This document shows, in pieces, positions 1-9,100 of a DNA stretch of 51,952 bases; position 1 is the stretch's first letter, and the number at the start of each line of letters is the position of its first letter. The stretch is from a virus: positions 1 to 51,952 of the IMG/VR virus record IMGVR_UViG_3300026116_000049; one strand, given 5' to 3'. The notes under the pieces are model-generated. The model saw only the letters and a list, made by a program, of their open reading frames with translations. It was not told where the DNA came from and made no database searches. The position numbers were made by a program, and so were the translations under genes.

Positions 1-3000
1 AGAGTTTACAGTAGATGTGAAAACACCACCAGGACCTGGTATAAATAATCCTCCTTTCAAAGTGGCATTGCCAAGCACCGTAATATCACTGTTAAAGGTA
101 TTACTATTTGTCCATGTATTAGCAGTTCCGAGAATGTTATTAGGTGTTGCCCAATTACCTGCCCCTGTTGTATTAGTCGCCGTCCACACTTGTCCGACTA
201 CAGATGTAGTATTTAGAATAGGGGTATTTATTTGCGGAGAAGTAAGTGTTTTATTTGTGAAGGTTTGCGTTCCACCAATATTAGCCAAGTCTTGGTTGCT
301 TGTCCCATCGTAGTAACGCAAAACAGTGGCTGACGGCCTCCAAAAATCGCCACTTACAGGAGTAGTCGGGGCTGTGCCTACAGGAATATTAAATGTAGAA
401 GCAGCACCGGTAGAAGCCTTCATGCCTAAGAATGATGATGTGCTATTACCTCCTATGCCGACATACCCTAAACCATTGATTGTTAAAGCTTGCGCCGTTA
501 TTTGTGTCCCAGATGGGTTATATACTTGTAGAGCCCAAAAATCTGAAGATGCAGTAGTGCTCTTAGTATGTGACCATTGATAGGCATATCCTGTATTATC
601 ATCAATTGCGCCTGTAGATACGTTTCTGTTTATTGAAAAGTTACCATTATTTCCGAAATGAAGTTTCTCGGTACTGGCTCCTATTGCTAATCCTTCATTT
701 AGATTAATCGTAAACTTTCCAGTACTCGTAACCGCTGCGGATTGTGAAGTAGTTACAACATTACCAAGTGTAATTGTACTTTTGCTTAAATTACCAAAAC
801 CATCTATACCAGGTAAAAAGTCACTTGTCGCATAAGACGGATATAAAAAAGTACCTGTTTTAGCTGTACCAGTGTTATTGATAGTATATATACCAGTTGC
901 ACCTCCTTGAGTATAAACATTGCCTGCGATATTATAGCCGCCTCCCGTATTTCCACTTGATGAGGAATTGTTAAAGAACACATTACTATTCGTGGTTGCG
1001 TTTACGAATATGCCTAATTTAGCACCATTGGCAACATTGACATTATTAAATGTTGTGCGCCTATATGATCCTGAATTTTGAACGAAATATAAGGCTGTAT
1101 CCCCAGTTGATCTAATCTGAATATTGTTAAAATCCCCGAATGCGAAAGATGGATCAAGATATATTCCACGGTAAGCCATGGCATTAATTCTTCCATCGCT
1201 GATATTTGCTCCATCAACAACAGCATTTGTTTTAATTCCGTATTTAAGTGAATCAAGTTGAAAGCCTATTACCTGTGGGAACTCTAATGATTTTCCATTT
1301 TCTGAAATTAAATAAATACCGATACCGTTACTATTTTTAATATTGCGAGCGTGGAAATTTTGAACAATAGTTCCCCAACCATAAGCATAATCGTTTGATT
1401 TTAAAGTTAACGCAGCTGTACTATGCCCATAACCAGATACTCCTATACTACGCCCTCCAATAGCTTTATAAACGCTTCCATAAGCACCGTAATATGTGAC
1501 AACGTTTATATCTACCGGATCGTAAACATTCTCTTTTAAGTTGGCATGAACTGCGCTTGTACTGTCCCTGCACAAGTTAGATACATTCTCATCAACAATA
1601 CCAATCAACTGCGGATAGTTTGTTTGGAGTTGGTGCATTCCATCCTGTGATGGATAACCTCCTGATACTTTGAATCGGGCTGCAAAGAATGTAGCATCAG
1701 TAGCTACACCTCCGTTATAGGCATCTGTCCATGCTTTCCCCACATCAACTCCAAGATTATGACGTTGAATGTTATTATAGCATGTATCAAGGAATCGCCC
1801 TTGCCAAATGGTGCCCCCAACCAACTTGGTAGGCGTTGTTATAAATGCCCCTATACTTTGGGAATAGAATTTCATTTTAGCATCTGTAACTGGCATACCA
1901 GAACCGAAAAAATGAACATTAGGACGATGCAATACAGGAGTAACAAACGTACCTGCACTATAATTTACTTTAAATAGAATGGTTGTATCTGTTGCAAATG
2001 CCTCGGCTGCAGCGTAATTCCTGAAAGGCTTATCTTGCCTTCCAATAACTCCAGTTGCATCATTGCCTGTATTTGAGATCCACGCTTCATATTTACGGGT
2101 GGTGGTATCTGCTTTCGAGTTAAAAGTCCCAGATTGTGATGCGCCTGCACTATCAACTGCAAACTTAACAGCCCCCCAATTAGGCAACCAATCATCATGT
2201 AATTTCCCGTTAGTGCTATAATCTTCCCAATATCTTAACCCAGTATTATTAATCCTATCCAACACCAACATCCTTGTGCTGTCCAATAATATCATTGAAG
2301 GCGCATTAGATGGTTCTGTTACATATTCCAATACAGCCTGATCCTTACTTAAATAAACACCCCCGTAATGTCCGGTATCAGCGCCAGATGTATTGCCATT
2401 GGCCAATGAGATATAATTATTATCAATCACCAATTCAGATTTATGGCTTGGATTGCTTACTACCAAAGGCGTTCCTTCATCCGTAATTGTTTGAGGCCCA
2501 GTAAGTGCATTCCCCCTGATTAAATTAGCCTTACCAGAATTTACACTATCTAAATATGACCTATCAACTAAAGCATATGGATGTGTTGATATACCTGCAT
2601 GATAATTACCGTCATTCTCAATACCAGTACCATTCAACCCGTCAACTACATGGATGCCATCAGTATTCATATTAATCTTTACACTATTAGCATCATCCTC
2701 TCGCTGAGCGAACATAGTTACAGCAAATGGTGCAGTAACCACTCCGTAAGACTTCCTATTAACGCCTGTTAATTGATTTATGTAGTTAAGTGATCCAGAC
2801 CCTCCTTGTACGCCAATAAAGCTTAAACTACCACTCCCTGGTGTACCATTGTAAATGTTAAAATCGAATGTACCTCCTATAGTGGTAGTTTTGGTCAAAG
2901 TGCCACCTAACTGTATGTCATTTCCGGTTTTTGTTAATCCATTGGATGCAGTCGTTCCACCGCCTATAGCTGAGTTAATCATTCGTAATACCTGAATACT

Positions 3001-3189
3001 ATCTGTTGGTTGCCACCACAAATAAGTGCTACCATTCCACACAAAGTGCCTTTTTGACGATGGTTCCCAATAAAACGTGTTTGTATTAAGTTGCACAGGG
3101 GACACTGGTGTTGGGGTAGCAGGAACAGTTTGTGAAAAAACCCTGCTAAAAAGCAATAAGGCAATGATTATAAATAATGTCTTCTTCAT
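1..3189 (-). CDS. Tail fibre/tailspike-like protein with signal peptide, C-terminus cut by window edge
   Basis: The frame opens with ATG at 3189 and stays open to base 1 (1,063 codons), so the gene is partial. Residues 1-19 look like a Sec signal peptide: KK, a hydrophobic run (LFIIIALLLF), then FSQ, a common cleavage context in Bacteroidota. Around residues 365-380 a segment reading SNTGNDATG followed by KPFRNYAAAEAFA resembles the entry of right-handed beta-helix (pectate-lyase-like) proteins. What follows is rich in N, G, T and short beta-like repeats. The visible end (around WTNSNTF, GLFIPGPGG) resembles the repeat region of fibres before a C-terminal chaperone or receptor-binding domain. 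It probably binds or degrades a surface glycan. A signal peptide is odd for a virion protein. Position at the end of the tail module supports the call; the exact fold is inferred. Confidence 0.75.
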   Translation of the reverse strand, partial: MKKTLFIIIALLLFSRVFSQTVPATPTPVSPVQLNTNTFYWEPSSKRHFVWNGSTYLWWQPTDSIQVLRMINSAIGGGTTASNGLTKTGNDIQLGGTLTKTTTIGGTFDFNIYNGTPGSGSLSFIGVQGGSGSLNYINQLTGVNRKSYGVVTAPFAVTMFAQREDDANSVKINMNTDGIHVVDGLNGTGIENDGNYHAGISTHPYALVDRSYLDSVNSGKANLIRGNALTGPQTITDEGTPLVVSNPSHKSELVIDNNYISLANGNTSGADTGHYGGVYLSKDQAVLEYVTEPSNAPSMILLDSTRMLVLDRINNTGLRYWEDYSTNGKLHDDWLPNWGAVKFAVDSAGASQSGTFNSKADTTTRKYEAWISNTGNDATGVIGRQDKPFRNYAAAEAFATDTTILFKVNYSAGTFVTPVLHRPNVHFFGSGMPVTDAKMKFYSQSIGAFITTPTKLVGGTIWQGRFLDTCYNNIQRHNLGVDVGKAWTDAYNGGVATDATFFAARFKVSGGYPSQDGMHQLQTNYPQLIGIVDENVSNLCRDSTSAVHANLKENVYDPVDINVVTYYGAYGSVYKAIGGRSIGVSGYGHSTAALTLKSNDYAYGWGTIVQNFHARNIKNSNGIGIYLISENGKSLEFPQVIGFQLDSLKYGIKTNAVVDGANISDGRINAMAYRGIYLDPSFAFGDFNNIQIRSTGDTALYFVQNSGSYRRTTFNNVNVANGAKLGIFVNATTNSNVFFNNSSSSGNTGGGYNIAGNVYTQGGATGIYTINNTGTAKTGTFLYPSYATSDFLPGIDGFGNLSKSTITLGNVVTTSQSAAVTSTGKFTINLNEGLAIGASTEKLHFGNNGNFSINRNVSTGAIDDNTGYAYQWSHTKSTTASSDFWALQVYNPSGTQITAQALTINGLGYVGIGGNSTSSFLGMKASTGAASTFNIPVGTAPTTPVSGDFWRPSATVLRYYDGTSNQDLANIGGTQTFTNKTLTSPQINTPILNTTSVVGQVWTATNTTGAGNWATPNNILGTANTWTNSNTFNSDITVLGNATLKGGLFIPGPGGVFTSTVNS

Positions 3190-3198
3190 GTGTTAAAA

Positions 3199-4470
3199 TT
3201 AAGGTGTTTCACCAACTATTACATCATAAGTCGCATCTGGTGTGATGTAACCAAATGTTGATTCTGTTTTATTTCGCCAATAGAATCTTAACCCAAGATC
3301 AGTGTACATATTTTTATCCGCTACCAATTCATAACCGCTGGCTCCAAATAAATATTCTTGTCCTGTTCTTAGATCATAAACAATGTTGTTTGATCCGCTA
3401 AATGAAATGTTGGAATAGTAAGCATTGTCTTGACTTTGCGCTGTATAACCATAAGGACATTTACCCTTGAATTTATAAAGTACCGTATCACTATTTAAAT
3501 TGACAGTCAATGGAAAGGCCAAGCTTCCTTTTCCTCCCGGCGCGTCTGAATATTGAGATCTATTTATAAGTATAGTATCACCCTGTCTTTCTATTTTAAC
3601 ATCAAGACTTTGATTCGCCCAACTGGCCGTTGTATTATACAATCCCGGCGACAAAGACCCATTGGCTATTATTTTTTGAGTTAACTTCCGATAGTCATAA
3701 ACCACAAAATAAGAAAGTGTAGTAGTTTCTCTATTGATGTATAATGCCAATGAGTGCTGATTAGGAATGAATTGATTGGTGGTATTTATTGGCCATGAAA
3801 AATCACCTGGATTTAATCCATAGGCATTATTCCTTACTAAAGTAGTCGTGTCTTCGTAAAATGCAATTACAATACCTATTCTGTCATTATCAGAAGTAGT
3901 TGTAGCACCAATGGTAGCAGAGTGAATATAGTGGTCAAACTTATCAGGGCTTATAAAGCCAATTGCCGAGCCTGAATTAAATGTTGACTTAACCCTGTTG
4001 GCAACTGTGTCATAAGCCCATGAATTAGTTTGCAGCGGCTGCCCCGGTATAGTATCGTTTTGTGTTTGTCCCTGTGGGTCTGTTTGGCTACCTCCATGGC
4101 TGAACCGCTTGAAGCTATTAAATATCTGTAACTGTGTAGCACTTCCTGCAGCAAATGCCCTTGCTTTTTGTGCATCAGTATAAATAAACTGCCCATATAC
4201 TAATGGTTCTACTGGTGTATATATTTGGCTGTTGTTTACACTTACTGAAAGGATTTGCCCCCTCAACCCAACAGGTAACCTATTTAAAGCAATACTATCT
4301 ATTTGTCCCTTTGTATACCAATAAACATAGCCTTTAGATCCTAAATTGTTTCTAAAGAAATATCCGGTTGAAGTAGTTGAACGCTGTGTTGCTGTTGTGC
4401 CAAGATTATCCCATTGCGCGCTTACTTTTAATGAAGCGAACAACAATATAAGTAAACATAACTTTCTCAT
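3199..4470 (-). CDS. Tail-associated protein with signal peptide, possible lectin-like fold
   Basis: 423 residues. The N-terminus (MRKLCLLILLFASLKVSAQ) is a clear Sec-type signal peptide with an SAQ cleavage context. The mature N-terminal 150 residues are rich in T, S, Q and N. The segment around residues 185-350 has alternating beta-like strands (RIGIVIAFYED, LALYINRE, YFVVYDYRK, LDVKIERQGD) that resemble concanavalin-A-like jelly rolls, which is an inference. No catalytic motif was recognised. It lies 9 bp upstream, in transcription order, of the signal-peptide fibre gene and overlaps the gene before it by 4 bp, so it is part of the tail operon. It could be a fibre, a baseplate lectin or an exported accessory protein. 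Confidence 0.6.
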   Translation of the reverse strand: MRKLCLLILLFASLKVSAQWDNLGTTATQRSTTSTGYFFRNNLGSKGYVYWYTKGQIDSIALNRLPVGLRGQILSVSVNNSQIYTPVEPLVYGQFIYTDAQKARAFAAGSATQLQIFNSFKRFSHGGSQTDPQGQTQNDTIPGQPLQTNSWAYDTVANRVKSTFNSGSAIGFISPDKFDHYIHSATIGATTTSDNDRIGIVIAFYEDTTTLVRNNAYGLNPGDFSWPINTTNQFIPNQHSLALYINRETTTLSYFVVYDYRKLTQKIIANGSLSPGLYNTTASWANQSLDVKIERQGDTILINRSQYSDAPGGKGSLAFPLTVNLNSDTVLYKFKGKCPYGYTAQSQDNAYYSNISFSGSNNIVYDLRTGQEYLFGASGYELVADKNMYTDLGLRFYWRNKTESTFGYITPDATYDVIVGETP

Positions 4471-5315
4471 ATTACTGAAATGATGATTGTTTGTGTGTCA
4501 TTATTGGCAAATCCCCAAAGGCGCGGTGGTACAAAATTCTTATCATACTGCATTGCTTGCCCAACACCGTTTATTGTGACGTATACGGGATTTTTATTTG
4601 TAGGCAGAGTTAATGGCAGATACCAGTTTGGTTCGTCTACTGTGCCTCCATTTACAAGGCTGGCTTGAGTGAACGTCAACGTTATTGTGCTTCCTGAGCC
4701 ACTACTACCAGATTGAACAGGGGCAGCACCCGATATTTGAACATAGCCCGTAGTTGTCACACCCGAAATAGGAGGTAAGTCCCAAAGAATACTTACAATG
4801 TCAGTGCTCGCATCGCCGGGGGTATTGTATGTGATTTGTGGCGGTGTTTGTTCGTCTCCTATAAACGTCCCTTGATTGTCATATAGCCCCAAAGTCGGAT
4901 TATTACCGTAGAGTGGATAGTATTGGTTGTGGTAATCAGTTAATTCAACAGCAGGGCTTATTTCGGTTGATGTGAATGGTATTTTGCCTTGATTATAACC
5001 AATCACCACTGGCACATTGACTGAAATTATCTGTCCTATAGGCTGAGCATTCGGATCAAGGCTTGCTCCATCAATAAATGCCATCCCTAATTGTCCACCA
5101 AGCTTGTTATATATGTTGATGGTGGTAGTGGAGTAGTAGTCTGCTTTGCCATACTGATTAGATAATCCTTCTACCAGTTCTGATATATAAACGCTCTTAT
5201 CCCAATAATTATAAAAGTTACCTACTGCCTCCTGTGCAACAAATGCCTTAGCCAAAGATGCCTGAAACAATTGACTTCTTAATATACGGTTGGTTATTTG
5301 TTGTGGAGTTGGCAT
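4467..5315 (-). CDS. Putative tail structural protein
   Basis: 282 residues, unrecognised. The first 70 residues look helical (ITNRILRSQLFQASLAKAF). The rest is beta-rich with G, S, T and P and a Ser/Gly linker near residues 200-210 (SGSSGSGST), after which a strand-rich C-terminal domain begins (ITLTFTQASLV). This helical anchor plus beta-domain arrangement fits a small tail adaptor or fibre-attachment protein. Start and stop overlap both neighbours (ATGA with the downstream gene, one base with the upstream gene), so it is translated within the tail operon. Assignment is by context. Confidence 0.6.
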   Translation of the reverse strand: MPTPQQITNRILRSQLFQASLAKAFVAQEAVGNFYNYWDKSVYISELVEGLSNQYGKADYYSTTTINIYNKLGGQLGMAFIDGASLDPNAQPIGQIISVNVPVVIGYNQGKIPFTSTEISPAVELTDYHNQYYPLYGNNPTLGLYDNQGTFIGDEQTPPQITYNTPGDASTDIVSILWDLPPISGVTTTGYVQISGAAPVQSGSSGSGSTITLTFTQASLVNGGTVDEPNWYLPLTLPTNKNPVYVTINGVGQAMQYDKNFVPPRLWGFANNDTQTIIISVI

Positions 5316-5761
5316 TAGTATGTAGGATTTAATACGTAATAATCAGCAGCATTTAGCATCAGCTGTGAGTTCTGTGAGTCCCCTACTGCATAATAGGTCG
5401 TAGCAGCATTTATAGCCTCTCTGGCCTTAACTAATGAAGAACAGGTAGTACCAATACACCCACATGGAAGATTGCTCACAGAGGCTAAAACGGCCTGTGC
5501 ATTCTTGTAAAACTGCGTTGATATGTAGTTGGTAGTAATGATGTCTGCCCCAGTATTTACATTCAATACAAACGACAAATACACATCAGCGGTAATGCCA
5601 TAAGTAGTGGACAGATTTGTTCCCATGTCTATGGTAGTCAACAATGTTCCATTACTATCATATATAGACAATGAAGCCGTGGTCACTGTAAGTGTAGTGC
5701 TGTAGGTATAGGTTAACGTTAACCCATCTGAACTTTGAGATATGGATGCTGTAGTTGCCAT
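5315..5761 (-). CDS. Small tail-module protein, beta-sandwich-like
   Basis: 148 residues, unrecognised. The N-terminal 80 residues are strand-rich (LTLTYTYSTTLTVTTASLSIYD) and end in a Cys cluster (CGCIGTTCSS, near residues 100-109) followed by a helical tail (KAREAINAATTYY). It overlaps the next tail gene by one base. The length and operon position suggest a tail or fibre adaptor. The four-Cys cluster might bind a metal or form a disulfide; that is speculative. Confidence 0.55.
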   Translation of the reverse strand: MATTASISQSSDGLTLTYTYSTTLTVTTASLSIYDSNGTLLTTIDMGTNLSTTYGITADVYLSFVLNVNTGADIITTNYISTQFYKNAQAVLASVSNLPCGCIGTTCSSLVKAREAINAATTYYAVGDSQNSQLMLNAADYYVLNPTY

Positions 5762-5763
5762 TT

Positions 5764-6096
5764 TTATACTTTGGAAGCAGAATACTGGTTAACTAAATAA
5801 GATGCCTGTTGCGGATTCACGTTGATATACACCAATAACGTATCGGTTTGCAATGTTCCCGCTGGCAGATTAGTGAATGTCCATATATAAGTTGGGATAC
5901 CTGCCGACTTGGATGATGTAAAGGTGGTGGTAGCACTCAGTCCAAAAGTGGTAGATTGAGTGGTGTCTTCCACCCTTACAATATCTGTTAACCCTAAATC
6001 AAAAGCATTGTTGCCTGATATGGTGAGTGTACCAACACCTGCAGCTATAGCCCATGTATAGCTGAGTATATTTTGTTTACCTATTACCGCAGTCAT
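5764..6096 (-). CDS. Small tail-module protein, first gene of the distal tail operon
   Basis: 110 residues, all beta-like strands (SYTWAIAAGVGTLTISGNN, TIYIWTF-like stretches), no Cys and no motif I can name. It starts 18 bases downstream of a TATCTTTG promoter element and is followed 2 bp later by the next tail gene, so it likely opens the operon of tail and fibre genes that runs to base 1. It resembles an immunoglobulin-like or fibre-head domain; function unknown. Confidence 0.55.
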   Translation of the reverse strand: MTAVIGKQNILSYTWAIAAGVGTLTISGNNAFDLGLTDIVRVEDTTQSTTFGLSATTTFTSSKSAGIPTYIWTFTNLPAGTLQTDTLLVYINVNPQQASYLVNQYSASKV

Positions 6097-6113
6097 ATTG
6101 ATTTCTTTTGAAA

Positions 6114-6121
6114 CAAAGATA
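6114..6121 (-). promoter_or_regulatory. Promoter -7 element TATCTTTG before the distal tail operon
   Basis: On the minus strand the sequence reads TATCTTTG, matching the Bacteroidota -7 consensus TAnnTTTG, in the 52-bp gap between the 1,635-residue virion protein and the 110-residue tail gene. No good -33 TTG is seen at the usual spacing, so strength is uncertain. The transcript leader would be about 12-15 nt. Confidence 0.5.
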
Positions 6122-6148
6122 ACCCAATAGGTAAAGTTATTTTATTAC

Positions 6149-9100
6149 TTATTTCTTCTTAGCGTTCGGATCATAGCTGCTGGTTCCAATACCGAACTGT
6201 GATGGTAAAAATGCCTTTAAGCTTCCTGTAATCCCACCGATCTTATAAGCATCATAAACGTCTGAGAGAGGAAGTGGCACAAACTCCTGTGGTACATTCG
6301 GCCAAAAGTGATATGGTTGACCTACTACGTCCTTACCTTCCATTAAGTTAGTGGCTGAGCCAACTACAGGAGAAAACTTACCTCGGATAAATCGTGCTGC
6401 CTCTGTCAACCTTGTTGGACTACCATATTTCTTACTGCCCAATGTTATCATTCCCTTGTCATTGGCGGGCTTCTTTTTACCAGTAATCTGTTGGGCTAAG
6501 AAACGAATATATTGGGGTAGTCCACCTAAAATATCGTAATAGGTTGTGCCATGTTCCTGCTTATCCTGTATCTTCAAAAAGTTAGAACTACGTGGATCAG
6601 TCTGTATTTTTAATCCTGCCAACGCTGCTAACGAAATGATAGTAGCACCTGCTGCCAATGTTGCTCCTATATCCTTCGCTGCAAGAATCTTTGCCTCTTT
6701 AGGTAGTCTTGGGTCAGCCCACAAATAAAGTGTCTGTATACGTGCTGCCATGAAGCGTGGAGAGAACAAAGCGCTACTCAATAACTTAGGTTGCTTACCA
6801 CCTAAGAACTCAGGTATATCGCCACGTCCTGTTAGTACGTTAACCACTTTAGCAAGCGCCTTAAACTGTTCTGGGTTGTTTTCAAATGTATATCCCTTAC
6901 GTATCAGGTTCTGTGCTTCTCTGGTAAATACACCTGCACGTAACACATTTAAATATCCAGTATAAGCCCTTTCAGATGCTGCAATCAATTTCCCTATGCC
7001 TGGTATCTTATCAGCCAGATTTGACGTAAATTCTTCTTCTCTTGCTAATAACTTGGGGTCACTTTTGTCAGACAGATACAAATCACTTTTTTGCATCAGT
7101 TCATAAACAGGATGATGTTTAAGGTCAGCTATCCAGTTCTTGTATTTTTCTTCTGATACTGTCTGCCTGAACATTTCCTTGAAAGCCGTCAATGCTTCTT
7201 TGGGGTGTCCTGCTGTAGCAAACAACCCTTGGCGTAATACTGCTGAAAAGTCTAATGAAGCCTTTAGTGCCCTCGGCAAGGAAGCAATGTTTAACAGGTT
7301 GTCTTTTGCCTTTTCTATTTTAGAACGGTTAGCCAACTCATCCTTTGCCAACTGTAATTGATATTCCTGTTTTAGCCTGTCAGCCTTACGCCTTAAATCT
7401 AACAACTCCTGATCGGGCACGACCTTACTTTCAGGTTTTGAAAAGTCTCCTTCAGCAATACGGCGCTCTAATTCCTTAATTCGGTTTTGAGTGGCTGTTT
7501 TTGATTGTTGTAAACTGGTTTCGTCTTTAGTCAGTTCCTTTAATCTTGCCCTTAAGGATTTGACATTGTTACTTGCTTTTGATTCTGCTTTAGTGCCTTT
7601 TGCTTTTTTAAGACCACTTTCAGCATCTTCAATCTGTCCAATTAACTTCGCTTGCATTTTCAAGTCAAGTATCTTATCAGACAGTTCTTTTTTTGTTGGT
7701 GTGCGTTCACTATAGTTACCTGCAATCATATCGGTGACATCTCTATCACTTAAATCATGCAAGTCAAGTTCTTCTTTTACTCTTGCAACAACATCTTTGA
7801 TTTCGGTTACTCCCTCCAATGCTAGATTGCGTACCATTTTAGCTACATATGGGGCTGCTGCTTGCAAGAACTCGTATGTGGCCTTACCTACACTGTTCAA
7901 AGCGCCAGACTGTCTCATAGCCTTTAATTTGGCGCTGAACTCTTCGGCAATCCTTTTCCTGTCTTCTGCCAGTGCTTCTTTGGTTACAGCTTTCCTTGCT
8001 ATCCTTGCCTCGCCCTCTTGTATGCGTTTTATAGCCTTTTCTGCTTTGATGCGTGCGTTCTCCCCCTCTAACTTAGAAACTCGCTCCTGAAGCTTCTTAT
8101 TGGCTTCCTCGATCTCATTAAAACGTTTGGTTACTTCCGACAACTGCTCTGATGATAATTTCTCACCACCCAATGCAGCACGTTTGTTTTTTATCATCTG
8201 ACCTAATGAAAAGTCATTTTTAACATTAAATCTACGTGCTCCAAAACCTCTGGCCTGTGCAGTACCTGCTTTTACATCTGCATTTAAAGCATCTTGATAA
8301 TCCTTCGAGGCTTGATCGTATTCAGCACTTAAATCATCAAACTCGCGCTTACTCATGGTAGCGCCATCGGTTTCTAAACGCTTTGTTAAATTATTATAAT
8401 TGTTTTCGACTGTGGCTGTATGCTTGGCTAAAATAGCACCTTCTGTATCTGAAGGTATATACTTTTCTTCTAAAATCTTCCGAACGAGTTCATGACTGTC
8501 ATAACCAGACTTCAACTCTTTTTCAGCCTCGGCATCAACAACCTCTTTAGTTCGCTTTTTGCCAACATGGTCATCCAATTCAATTCCTGCTTTTTCTGCC
8601 TTAGCCTTGATGTTTTCGTTCTTAATAGCTTCAGCTATTTTAGGTTTAGGTGATGACTTTGTTTTTTCAACTACAGGTTCTTCATTGGCTTGCCCAACGT
8701 TAGCCTCACTATTTGCTGTGCTATTCTCCTGCGCAACTGTGGCACTTTCTTGTTGCGGATTAGTTGGTAACTCAGGGTTCGCAGTTTCAGTTGTTTGTTC
8801 ATTTACTTTTTGGTTTTGTTCGATAGGGTTTCCTGTGCTTTCATTTGTGCTACTAACAGCCTGTTCCGCAGGTTGAGTTTGTTGTTCTGCTTGGGCTGCT
8901 TGTCCGGTTGGTTCTTCTCCATGATATTTTTGTTTATGGTTTTCTAATAGTGTGATGTCCTCTCCCAATTGCTCCTGCATGGCATCAATCTGCTCTGTGG
9001 TCAACATACGGGTATCAGATTGCTTCATAGCTGTTAACTGTTTATACTTGTTATACAGCCAGTCAGAGGCTTCCTGAACAGCTACAGGATCTGTAGGTAA

